Positions 13,721-25,977 of a stretch of 64,000 bases of DNA are shown in pieces (the first letter of the stretch is position 1; every line of letters starts with the position of its first letter). The notes below the pieces were generated by a model, which saw only the letters and a program-made list of their open reading frames with translations, ran no database searches and had not been told where the DNA came from. Location of the stretch: NCBI GenBank assembly GCA_029204225.1, contig CM055099.1, positions 42,460,597 through 42,524,596 on the forward strand. Direction: 5' to 3'. The position numbers and the translations under genes were made by a program. Origin of the DNA: Diphasiastrum complanatum (lineage: Eukaryota; Streptophyta; Lycopodiopsida; Lycopodiales; Lycopodiaceae).

Positions 13721-13894
13721 CCACCTTCCAGCGACAGGCTACGACCTACGATTGTTCAAGCAACGAGGTTTGTCCCAACGACTCCACTTACCGTCAATGG
13801 GCCTAGACCCACAATCGTTCAACCACAAAATACTGCGGTCCCAATCATTCACCAAGGAGAATCGTCTGATCAAGCACCTGTAGTTCAAAGATCT

Positions 13895-15535
13895 ATGAGA
13901 CAACACCAGCAGCCTGACTGCTTCATCCCTCATGCTTTCATTAGTCATGACGAACCTGCCACCATAGCAGAAGCACTGTCAATGCCTGATGCAGACAAAT
14001 GGAAAGCTGCCATGGATGCTGAGTATCAATCTCTAATGAAGACAAGACCTGGAGTCTTGTCATTCCTCCTACAGGTGTAAAGCCAATTGATTCTAAATGG
14101 ATCTTTGAGCTGAAGCTTAAGCCAGATGGATCTATATCCAAGTGGAAAGCTAGACTGGTGGTTAAAGGCTTTGAACAAGTATGTGAGATAGACTACATTG
14201 AGACCTTCAGTCCAGTAGTAAAACATCAGTCTATTCGTACTCTATTGGCTATATCTGCTGCAGAAGATTTGGATATTCACCAGATGGACGTCTAGACGAC
14301 ATTTCTACACGGATACATACAAGAAGATGTCTACATCTATCAACCAGAAGGTTACATCCCTCAAGGCAAGGAACATCTACTATGCAAATTGCACAAGGCA
14401 TTATACGGTCTGAATCAAGTTCCAAGGGCCTGGTATGATAGAATAAATCATTTCTTGTTGTAGCACAACTTTACCTCCTGCACTGTAGATTCAAATGTGT
14501 ATCTAAAACCAAAGAGGCCAAGCTATGTTATAATAGCACTATACGTTGATGATTCTCCAATCATCAGCAATTCATATCAGTTGCTGCAAGAAACTAAGTC
14601 CTTACTCTCATTAGAGTTTGAGATGACTGATTTAGGTCAAGTCCATTACCTACTTGGAATGGAGATTCACAAAGATCACGCGAGCAGAAGGATCACCATA
14701 AGCCAACAATCCTACCTAATTAATGTACTTCAAAAATACGGCATGGAGGATTGCAAGCCCATAGACACTCCTATGGATCCAAGATGCAAGCTATCCAAAG
14801 ACATGTGCCCCAAAACAAAGGTAGATCAACAATAAATACGCAATTACCCTTATCAGTCTATCATAGGTTCTCTCATGTACTCTATAACTTGCACACGACC
14901 TGATCTAGCATATGTTATAAGCACGCTGTCACAATTCATGTTCAATCCAAGCCTACAACACTGGAAAGCTCTACAAAGAGTTCTGAAGTACATTCAATCC
15001 TCAAAGCACTATGCCTTGAGTTACAATGGAAATACAGAAGCTGCACTCTCATTGATTACCTATTTTGATTCAAACTAGACAGGAGACGTAGATACCAAAA
15101 AATCCACTTCTGGCTACATTTGCTTTCTTACAGGAGGACCCATTTCATGGAATAGCAGGAAGTAGAAATGCATTTCATTATCCTCTATGGAATCAAAATA
15201 TGTCGCAGCTACATCAACAGTGGAGGAGATTTTATGGCTTAGAAGCATACTACAGGATCTGAGATTCCTACAAATTGGTCCAACTATACTCTAGTGTGAC
15301 AATCAGAGTTGTATAGCTCTGTCATTGAACTAACGAACTCACAGAAGGACCAAACATATAGAGGTTCAACTTCATTTTCTCAGAGAGAATATTCAAAATG
15401 AAGACGTTGCACTAAGTTACTATCACATAGACAGTATGTTGGCTGAAATTCCGATAAAACAATTGTCAAGGGACAAACATTTTACTCTAGTAGAATTGTT
15501 AAACCTCAATTTGAGTCCATACTCGTAGCAGCAAG
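13895..15535 (+). pseudogene. pol: copia reverse transcriptase and RNase H (broken)
   Basis: RT starts with the AMDAEYQSL region at 13895-14080 and continues through SKWIFELK, ARLVVKGFEQ, DYIETFSPVVKHQSIR and LYGLNQVPRAWYD. The catalytic box is intact as ALYVDDSPI in the 14497-14835 frame. Next come PDLAYVISTLSQF (14875-15078) and the RNase H blocks DTKKSTSGYI, SSMESKYVA and CDNQSCIAL. Stops interrupt the frame about eight times. Confidence 0.9.
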
Positions 15536-15547
15536 CTTAAGGGGGAG

Positions 15548-17007
<1,460 letters not shown>

Positions 17008-17012
17008 GTGAT

Positions 17013-17480
17013 CTGCTGGCATCCATCTGGTCTTTGTCATTGATTGGTCATAAGTGGTGAAATTGGCTGTAAACAATATGTCTGCATAAATGAACCAAAA
17101 CTGTAGCTCTGTAGAAATGAACTAAAATAGCCACAGACAACATTGTCGCAAAAAGCGACAATGTCGGGATTTTTGCAAAAATGGTGAAAAAGGTGCAGGT
17201 GCCCTTAAATCTCATTAAAGGTTGTCCCACACTTTGCCAAAATCATTTCCTTAACATTTGAGGCTCTTTTGAAAAATGCGAAAAATGTGACACTGTGATT
17301 TTACATGAGATTCTTGACAGGCGAAAAAGACGACACGGTTGTAAACTCCGTGTATTTTTGCAGACTATATAAAAACACTTGTAAGCAGACTGTGTAAAAA
17401 CACGGACTACAGAATTGGATAAATAATGGATGAAGATTAAAACCGATTAGTCGATTGGTAAGAAGGAGAATATTCCAACA
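17013..17480 (-). repeat. 3' LTR of the minus copia, inner piece
   Basis: It continues the LTR interrupted at 10107. CTGCTGGCATCCATCTGG matches 21900 onward. It contains several AAAAACAC and CGACA-type words and ends TATTCCAACA at 17480, next to the polypurine tract. Confidence 0.88.
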
Positions 17481-17487
17481 CTCCCCC

Positions 17488-17990
17488 TTAATCTGAATCC
17501 TTGAATGCCTTTACCTTCAAACTTAGTTCTACACAGAATCTTCTGTGTGACTCCAAACTTAATGCTTTAGTAAAAACATCTATTGTCATATCTTGCGTTC
17601 TACAGTACTGCAATCTGACCTCTTCATTGAGAACTTTGCTTATGACGAAATGATACTTCAGTTCAATGTGCTTACTCCTAGAATGAAATCTAGGGTTGGC
17701 TAATAAAGCAATGGCACTTTGATTATCACAAAATAATGTCGTCGGAGCATACTGATTCAGACCAATATCTGAGAGTAAATTCCTCAACCAAATTGCTTCC
17801 TTTGTAGCTTGAGAGGCTGCTAGATACTCTGCTTTAGTGGAAGATAGAGCTACTGAAGGTTGCTTGCGACTGTTTCAGGAAATTGGACCATTGTTGAGAA
17901 GAATGTAAATCTGGAAGTAGATTTACGAGTGTCTACATCTCCTGCCTAACTTGCATCTGTATAACCACTAAGTAAATTGAGTTTGTCGTT
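17488..17990 (-). pseudogene. pol: copia RNase H end (broken)
   Basis: On the minus strand, 17787-17488 carries the classic copia C-terminus: FCDNQSAIALLANPRFHSRS, then KHIELKYHFV and DVFTKALSLE. Upstream (up to 17990) lie decayed RNase H blocks such as DVDTRKSTS. The ORF runs into the polypurine tract as expected. Confidence 0.88.
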
Positions 17991-18073
17991 GCTGACTACT
18001 CCATAACAAATGCAAAGTCCATATGATGTGTTGATGTGCTCCAAATTGATTTCCCCTCCAATGAGCTTCTCTC

Positions 18074-18609
18074 TCACGAAGTGAGTGATAATGATAAAAT
18101 ATTGCTGCACTGCTTTGAAGTAAACATTTGAATCTGAAGAGCTAGGTGTGTAGTCGTGATCAATAAGAAAAGTAGCGATCCTTTGAAACCAGCTCGAGCA
18201 TATTGCTTCAAGTCATAAAGTGTCTTATGGAGTTTACACACATGATTGTGTTTATACTCAATAATATAACCTTCGGGTTGCACCATGTAAATGTCTTCTT
18301 CGATAACTCCATTGAGATATGTTGTCTATGCATCCATTTGATGTACTTCCAAAAATGCTGCAGTTGTAAATGATAGCAAAGTCGAATAGAAAAATGCTTG
18401 ACTACTGGACTGAAGGTCTCAGTGTAATCAACGTTGTATACCTGAGAAAATCCTTTGTCTACAAGTCGTGTCTTTCTCCTGTTGATGCTTCCATCTGCAT
18501 TGTAGTTGACTTTGAAAATCAATTTGCAATCAACTACATTTGTGCTGGCAGGTAATTCGACAATTGTCCATGTCTGGTTCTTGATAAGAGATGAATACTC
18601 TTTATCCAT
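18074..18609 (-). pseudogene. pol: copia RT fragment lacking the YVDD region
   Basis: The minus strand reads MDKEYSSLIKNQTWTIVELP (18609 on), then RKTRLVDKGFSQ, DYTETFSPVVKHFSIR and, after a shift, PEGYIIEYKHNHVCKLHKTL then YDLKQYARA. Sequence that should follow (AWY..., YVDD, LG..HYFLG) is missing. Near 18130 a SDSNVYFK-like remnant jumps to HFVREKLIGG and then to RNase H blocks. An internal deletion therefore removed the polymerase active site. Confidence 0.85.
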
Positions 18610-18669
18610 AGCTTCTTTCCAGAGATCTGAGTCAGGCTGACTGAGTGCCTCTTGGACAGATGTTGGTTC

Positions 18670-19756
18670 CTAAACAAGATAGGCTGCAGACACATCGATA
18701 TACCTTTCAGGTGGTCTACTAGTCCTTGATGATCTTCTGGATAATACAGGAAGTTGATCATTTCCATCATAATATTTTTGTTGATCTGCAACATCGTCAT
18801 CTTTTGATTTGTCGTTGAAATATTGTTCATCAAAAGTAGAAGAGCATGGACCTTCAATGAGAATAGTTGACTGAGGAACTGGAAAGTTGAATGTGTCAGG
18901 AGAATCTGAAAGGTCAACTACATGGGGACTGCCCTTTCCTTTGAGGTCTTGAAACTGATCTTCGATGAAGATGGCATCCCGACTAGTGAATATCTTTGAC
19001 TCGATGGGATCAAACAATTCGTAGGCTTGATTGGAAGTAGTGTAGCTGATGAAAACACATTTGATACTCTGGAAGTCGAGCTTCTTCCTGAGATCATGAG
19101 GAATCTACGCAAAAGTAGTACATCCAAAAACTCGTAAGTTTGATAAAGAAGGTTTGGTACCTGTCCAAACTTCGAATGGTGTTTTGACTGAGAGGCCTTT
19201 AGTAGGACATCTGTTCTGAATATAGGTTATTGTTGAAATAGCTTCAGTCCAGAAGCACTTCAGAAGTGTCGCATGTGATAACATGCACTTTTCTGATTCA
19301 ACTAAGGTCCTGTTCTTTCTCTCAGCAAGACCATTTGACTGAGGCGAATAGGAAGTGATGTATTGTTGTTCAATGTCGTTGTTAAGGCAGTAATCCTTGA
19401 ATTTGTTGGATGTATTCTCCCCCATTATCTAACCTCAATGCTTTGATTCATTTTCCAGCTTGATTCTCAACATGCTCTTTGAATTGTCTGAATTTGATGA
19501 AAGCTTCTGATTTTTGTTTAATGAAATAAACAATTGTTCTTCTGGAGAATTCGTCAATAAAGGTAATGAAGTACTTTGCATCTAGCAATGAAGGAGTTTG
19601 CATAGGTCCACAAATATCTGTATGAACAACATCTAATAGATCTTTTGCTACATGCCTAGGGTTTGATCTCAAAGGAATCCTAGTCTGCTTTTCAAAGATG
19701 CAGCTATGACAGACAGGGAGATCGACCTTACTAGAACTAAGGATAATCAAGATCAA
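18670..19756 (-). pseudogene. pol: copia integrase (broken into three frames)
   Basis: From 19756 downward on the minus strand: the zinc-binding tail of pre-integrase (VCHSCIFEKQTR), HTDICGPMQTPSLLDAKYFI then TFIDEFSR, the core with SYSPQSNGLAERKNRTL (19425-19105), FWTEAISTITYIQNRCPT and KTPFEVWTGTKPSLSNLRVF then GC. The linker region 19017-18670 includes RRSSRTSRPPERY. Stops and shifts separate the pieces. Confidence 0.9.
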
Positions 19757-19975
19757 GAACCATGGATTGTTTGGACATGTTCAAAACAGATGCATAATTA
19801 AAGTCTCCTAAGCGATGATGCCATAATAATGCTTTATTGACTAGAACAGAGGTCTTCAAGGCTTGACTAGACTCGAAATAGCAATGTGCCAATCTATATC
19901 AATAACCCTGCCTCTTGCCGAGTGCAAGGATCTTATAACTCCTATCAATAATTTTGCATTGATCATATTTGAATT

Positions 19976-21180
19976 TTACTTATGACCTAAATTTGTAATT
20001 CTACTCACTAATAACATATTAGTAGAGAGTTTAGGAATATATAAGACCTTTGATAGTAATTTGAATTGATCATGCTGGAACTGCAGTCTTACAGTACCTT
20101 CACCTTCAATAGTGTGAGTACTATTGTCACCAAAATGAACAAATGTCTTCGTGCTATAAGATGTGTAGGAGTTGAAGATCTCACGTGGATTGGTCATGTG
20201 TTGTGTAGCTCCAGAATCCAGAAACCATGAATCATCCAAAAATGCGCTTTGGTCTTTGACCATGAATGCGCCTTCGTCCACTTCGACCTGGAGAGATGAT
20301 GAAACTATGTTTGCTTGTTGATCAAGTTGCTTGGCTGCGTTCTTTGCTTGGAAAATTCGGCAATCCTTGATCTCATGGTTATCGCGCTTGCAATACATGA
20401 AAAACATCTTCTTCTTCGACTGTATATTTGATGATTGTGCTTGACTTTGAGTTTGTATCTGATTTGTTGTAGCCTTCTTGGAGCTTTTCTGCTTTTGTCG
20501 CTTAGAGCCTTTGTTGACATATAGAGCCTGAGAGGAGGAGGAAGACGAAGCGTCTTGACTTCTTCTATTGTCTTCTTGCAACAACATAGTGATAACTCTA
20601 GTAAGAGTTAAATATGTGTGTGTCAATATGATCATCACTTAGTTCTCATATGTAGAGGGCAAGCTTGAAAGCATTGTCATAATTGCGTCTTGATCATCTA
20701 TGACTGATCCGACAGTGGCAATCTATTCCAAGAGATTCTTAAACTGGTTAATGTGACTCTAAAGAGAATCACCAGTAGACATTTTGAATGTGAAGAATTT
20801 CCTTCGTAGATGTAACTTAGTAGTTACGTCCCTCATGTCCTATAGTGAGTTCAAGATGTCCCAAACATCTATGGACGTTTTAGCTTCAGCTATGTGTCCA
20901 ATCTAAGTATCTGATATATTGAGGATGATAAGCGCGAAAGATCTATTCTCCTTCGATTCCACTTTGAGTCGTTGTCTTCAGGTTTTACTTCTATACCTGT
21001 GACAACATCCCATAATTCCTTGGCGATTAGCAAGGTCTTCATCTTAAATTTTCACAAATGATAATTGGATCCACTCAACTTGTCTGCAATAAGACCAACT
21101 TTACTTTGAGAATCCATCTGGAACTTAGTCTGTCAATCATATCGATGACGCAAAGATGTAGTAATTCCAACAATAGAAAA
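19976..21180 (-). pseudogene. gag: copia gag and protease (broken)
   Basis: From about 21115 downward the minus strand opens with a decayed gag N-terminus (MDSQSKVGLIADKLSGSNY), with many stops to about 20640. The frame 20638-19976 (220 codons) covers the gag tail and a zinc knuckle whose first Cys is lost (FMYCKRDNHEIKDC). It also covers the protease with the DSWFLDSGATQHM motif and the downstream VLYIPKLSTNMLLVSRI block. Confidence 0.87.
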
Positions 21181-21273
21181 TCAATTCTCTGATACTAAAA
21201 GGTTGAAAAGCACTGAAGAGTCTGATACCAGATAGGTATTAGATAAAGAAGTAGTGAAATTTCTCTGATACTA

Positions 21274-22378
21274 TGTTGGAAAGTGGTGTTGTGAAGATAG
21301 GTCTAGCTTGAAAAGAAATGAATGTCTTGAAAGAAATCTTTTCGTGCATGGCAGAATAAACTATCTTCCTCTTTCACAATGCATGACTACGCCTATCAAT
21401 TTCAAACGAAACAATAGTACTAGAAATCATGTTTGATCTTATAGTAACTAATTTTGAAATCATCAATAGTACAATGATTAAATAGCCAAACAATTAAGCA
21501 TTGAATTATTAGACAAATAATTTGTCGCGAAAAACTACAAAAACACATACATTCTGAGATGAAGTTGAACGCAATAAAGGATAGTATTGATTTAGTATGA
21601 AAATAAAACAGAAGTAAATGAACCGTGTACTCTATGCTATCTCTAAGCAGCTAAAATGAAAATCTGAATTAATGCGCAATGCTGATAAGCAGTGGCGCAA
21701 TAGGAATCTCTAAAACAACTCTAAGAAGTGAGCTAGAATGCTCATGAGTGTTCAAGCTCGCAGGCTTGAGAGAGAGAGAGAGAGCTAACTATTCAGATGC
21801 TTGCTGATAACTTCTGATTTGATAATAAAACTATATGAATATGAACAACTATTTATACTAAGAAATTAGGTCGTCAATTACGGTCGCCAATTGGCTAGTG
21901 ATCCATTGGCATCCATCCGGTCCTTGTCATTGATTGCTGATAAGTGGTGAAAATGGCCGTAAACATTTTGTTTGCATAAACGAACCAAAACTGTAGCTCT
22001 GCAGAAATGAACTAAAACAGCCACAGGCGACACTATTGCATAAAGACACAGTGTCGGAATTTTTGCGAAAAATGTGAAAAAGACAAAGGTGCCCTTAAAT
22101 CTCATTTAGGGTTCTTCCACACTTTGCCAGAGTCATTTCCTTAATATTTGAGGCTCTTTGGAAAAAGTGAAAAATGCGACACTGTGATTTTACACAAGAT
22201 TCCTGACAGGCAAAAAAAATGACACTGTTGTAAACTCCGTGTATTTCTGTAGACTGTGTAAAAACACTTGTAAATCTGCAAACTATGTAAAAACACGGAA
22301 AAATCCGCAGAACTGGATAAACAATGGATGAAGATTAAAAGCGATTCGTCGATTGGTAAGAAGGCAAATAATCCAATA
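21274..22378 (-). repeat. 5' LTR of the minus copia
   Basis: About 1105 bp, ending on the plus strand at CCAATA next to the CTTAA duplication. On the minus strand the adjacent 21262-21273 is a mutated primer-binding site (TAGTATCAGAGA). Confidence 0.88.
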
Positions 22379-22383
22379 CTTAA

Positions 22384-22644
22384 TTAGTACAGTGCTAAAT
22401 ATAGCCATAGAGCAAGATTATAAAAGATCAGTTAATAGGATAGTTCATAAAATGGCTTGAACAACCACACTATATGGGGAAATAACGAGACTATATTAAT
22501 GGTTGTAAGCCACAATTTAGTTAAATAAGGTCCCAAACTCATACTAGAAGCACAAAGGACCATTATAAATAGCTGAAATCATGCTAAATTTGGAGGCTAT
22601 TATAAATTAGTCATTTCTAAGCATTTTATGTGTTTTGAAACTTC
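22384..22644 (+). repeat. 3' LTR of the outer element, piece 2
   Basis: It resumes the LTR after the CTTAA duplication and matches 5290-5525 (GTGCTAAATATAGCC, ATGGCTTGAACAACCACA, AGAAGCACAAAGGACCA). It is cut again at 22645 by the next insertion. Confidence 0.72.
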
Positions 22645-23284
22645 TGTGAAGGATTTCAGATCATTCAAGATCCAATCCATGTCCCTGATCTTTGGTTACA
22701 ATAAGGAGCAAACCAACGATCTTGCCGATGTAGAAGAATCAGCATCTACATACAAAATGAGATGCAAACTCTAAGAGATACTGATCAAACATGAACCAAA
22801 ACATAAAATATAGTTGCTGTCCATACAATTACAGTACCGTACTATATTTCACACGTGTGGAACCGAAAATAGCAATAAATGATCATTCTACACATAGAAT
22901 TGCAAGATAACATCATGAAATCGATGAGTAGTAGAACCCAAAGAGAACCATGTGTAATGATGAAATGAGAGAGAGACAAGAGACAAGAGAGAAGATGTGT
23001 CTCTCCATGAGTTACATCCGCAGGTCCAAATCCTATTTGGCCACTTGGCTTTCCTTCCAAAATTTAAACCCTACTATTTTTGGGTCTGAATTCAATGTAC
23101 CCAAAGTTCAAATTTGAATCTCTCTCAAACTCGACTACCAACTTTTCCACACTTTCAAAAAATGTTTATTGAATGTATTTTAAACTAATATAACTTCAAA
23201 AAGTTTATCTCTAAGTCTAAAATGAGTGTTGGCCTCAATTGACAATTTACCAAAATATGACTAAACTTGTTGAAATCTCTCACA
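22645..23284 (-). repeat. 3' LTR of the gutted copia derivative
   Basis: About 640 bp, TG...CA ended. It contains an ACACGTGTGG palindrome at 22851-22860, as in the other copia LTRs of this window, and a GAGAGAGAC run near 22970. Confidence 0.7.
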
Positions 23285-24388
23285 CTCCCTCTTCAACTAT
23301 TTTTGGCATAGTTTTAACCATACTACTTTGATCCAACTTTAGAATGATCTCTATCCTAAGTATAGATCTCCTTTCTAATGTTCTAAAGTAGTTTCCATAA
23401 TTGATATAGAGAATAGTGTCCAAATTGGATGCTTCACTATTTCTTACACCAATTTTACACATCAAGATATAACTAGAACATGAAGAACCAAATAGAATGT
23501 GAATGAAATGATTCCTCCATGTTTCAAACTTTGAACTCTCTAGAAAATTACAGCAACCAAACAATAAATGTGAGTGATGACCATTTGCTTGCTTGTCTCC
23601 TCCAACTTTGTCCTTTCTTGATATGTCTCCACCATAAAACTCCATGAATGAGCCTCCATCTCCATCTTGCCACAAGATATCATCAACACTTGATGACTTG
23701 ACCATGAATGAGTGACATATTGAACCTCTAATAGCTTCATTTCTATCAGAAAAACCAGCCAAGAATGCTAGTACAACTCCAGCAATAAGTTATTGCAAGA
23801 CAATGTAGCTACTTTGTCCATATCTTGACAATTTGCACACATTCACATGAGATAGCTCAACCATGAGATAGAACAAGTAAAGTAAACTTGAAAAACACTT
23901 CCTTGCTACTCCTTTCACCTTACTTGAGTATTCAAACACCTACAAAAACAGATCCAAAACATCTTTGCCAATTGACCTTCCTTTGATGCTCTTGACTAGC
24001 TCCAAATTGCCACCTTTCCTTTTGTGTTGTTGAAGCCCTTTGAGACCAACCTCTTGACCATCAAAGTCATTAAACAAACTTTGTTTTCCAGATCCATTAA
24101 TTTCTTTTCCATCATGAAAACCATGAGAACCAATATCCAATTGCATAACATCATCTACACAAAAAGATTCTCCAAAACATGTGAGTAAAGCAAAGTGAGT
24201 CACTTCCACTTGCTTACCTTTATCTTGATCATCAAAGATATCAAAGATATGAATATCTTTAGACCTGAACCTTCAAAAATACTCCCTCTCAAAAATATGA
24301 TCTAGATCCAACAAGATCTCATCAATGCTTGATCTCGATCTTTCACAAAGGTTAGTGAAAACAATGCCATTGGTGGCACCATCATAAA
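23285..24388 (-). other. Internal non-pol region of the gutted copia derivative
   Basis: It contains two open minus-strand frames, 23762-23280 (160 codons, running into the LTR) and 24209-23940 (89 codons). I recognise neither. The usual integrase, RT and RNase H are absent from a stretch that should hold more than 3 kb of pol. Confidence 0.5.
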
Positions 24389-25084
24389 TCAAAAGACAAA
24401 TTCCAAACTTTCATCACAAAAGAATGTAGAAGAACCACCTCCTTCATGCATGCACCTAGCAACATCTTTTTCCATATGATCAAAGAAATCATTAACAACA
24501 ATCAATTCCAAGGAAGAACCTTCACCTCCATTGATGAAGTTAGCTCTTTCCTTACCTTTTTCATGCTTGCACTTGCCATGAAGAACCATTGAAACACCAT
24601 CATTATCCTCAAGACTAGCCAAGTTAGCATAAAGATGAACATCTCCAAGAAGCATATTAGATCTTGACCTAGGTCTAGCATAAGGAAGCTTGTTAGATTT
24701 TGCATAAGATCCACCAATCTTATTGATGCTAAAAGGGAACTTTGGAAAGTTGAGACCAATCTCCTTTTCCATTCCATCCTTTTTGTTAGCCATAACAAAA
24801 GCATCAAGCTTGAAAACTCTACCTTGTCTATTTCCCCTACTAACCAAGATTTCTTCCTTTGTAATGAAACAAGCATCACCACCAGACTTTACCATGTATC
24901 CTTTCTCTATCATTTGACCAACACTTAACAAATTCTTTGAAAGTGGCCTCTCCTCCACACCTGCAACAATCTCCATCAACTCATTCATCTCCAGAAGTGA
25001 TTCCATCCTCACTTTCCACAATGAATAGTTACTTGAGGTAAGCCTATCATTGCCTTCCAACATGAATCCACCACTTGTAGCCAT
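24389..25084 (-). pseudogene. Gag-protease fusion ORF of a non-autonomous copia
   Basis: This is an open 231-codon minus-strand frame. The N-terminus (MATSGGFMLEGNDRLTSSNY, then SLWKVRMESLLEMNELMEIV) is the typical copia gag opening and is clearly related to the start of the ORF at 58241 (STSNYSIWKLRMESILILQ). At about residue 52 it jumps to the region after the protease (NLLSVGQMIEKGYMV, then the R..GRVFKLD block). The gag core, zinc knuckle and DSG protease motif are deleted in frame. The remaining residues are unknown. It cannot make a working capsid or protease; whether it is translated is unknown. Confidence 0.6.
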
Positions 25085-25599
25085 GTTGCAATGACCCGAT
25101 CTTTTTCTTTCAACCTATTCCAATGCACAAAGCACTCTCTTGAATGTCAACAAATGAACTCAAGAAAAAATCACAAAGATATGGAACCTCTCAAATCTCT
25201 TCTAGCACTGTTAACTAGAAAATCAACACATAGAATAGTGAAATCTTGATCAACCTATGATCTATCCTCAATCTAATGATTCTTGCCACTTACTAAGATT
25301 GAAACACACTCAAATGAAGTTCAATAACCTCACAAACTAGAGATCCAATCAAAATTAGGGTTTTGACAAAATCACAAAAAATTGAATATCTCAAATTCTA
25401 CATGTAATTTTTAAAAACTTGATAGATCATCTTGTAGAATCCAATGAGACCTTTGTAATACACCAAAAATAGCTAATTCCAGTAAAACAAGTGTGAAATC
25501 GGAATTGATCAAGTATATAAACCTATATTAAGTTTTGACCTACAAAAGATCAATTCTACACATGCAAAAATGCTGATTTTTGAGTAGAAATCAATCTAG

Positions 25600-25977
25600 C
25601 ATGCTCTAGCATTGGTAACTCCTCATAAAAATTGCTACCTATCTTTGCCATATTTGGTGGAGGCTTTTTTGATTTGTCTAGTGTCTTGCTTTCACCATAT
25701 AAATGTGATACTATGAATGAAACATATGTTTGGATGCTATATTGGCACATGACAATTTTGGTATTAGATCATTAGATCATTTCCCAATCATATTTGGTGG
25801 TTTTCTTGAAGTTTAGCAGAGTCTCTATTCACTAGTTTTCTAGTTTTCTTGATTTTTCAATTTCCAGATTGCTTTGAATTAACTTTTGACTTGCTATCCT
25901 TTGTTTCTTGTGTGATTTCTTGTTTTAAATCAATGACCCTTTCTCTTAGTTTTTGGGAGGTACTAATTTTTTACATA
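25600..25977 (+). repeat. 3' LTR of the outer element, piece 3
   Basis: It matches 5575-5993: GCATGCTCTAG, GCTACCTATCTTTGCC, ATATTTGGTGGAGGC, TTTCCCAATC, and TTTCTTGTTTTAAATCAATG near the end. Homology stops after GGAGGTA. Confidence 0.65.

Larger units (their letters stand above)
22645..25600 (-). mobile_element. Gutted copia derivative, minus strand, 5' LTR missing
   Basis: The 3' LTR is 22645-23284. On the minus strand it begins TGTGAGAG after the polypurine tract GAAGAGGGAG, and on the plus strand it begins TGTGAAGG, so it is TG...CA ended. The internal part carries a gag start fused directly to the end of protease (24389-25084) and otherwise only short unknown frames. No integrase or RT motif remains. 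No primer-binding site or second LTR is visible above 25084, and outer-LTR sequence resumes at about 25600, so the 5' end is truncated and that boundary is approximate. Confidence 0.7.
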
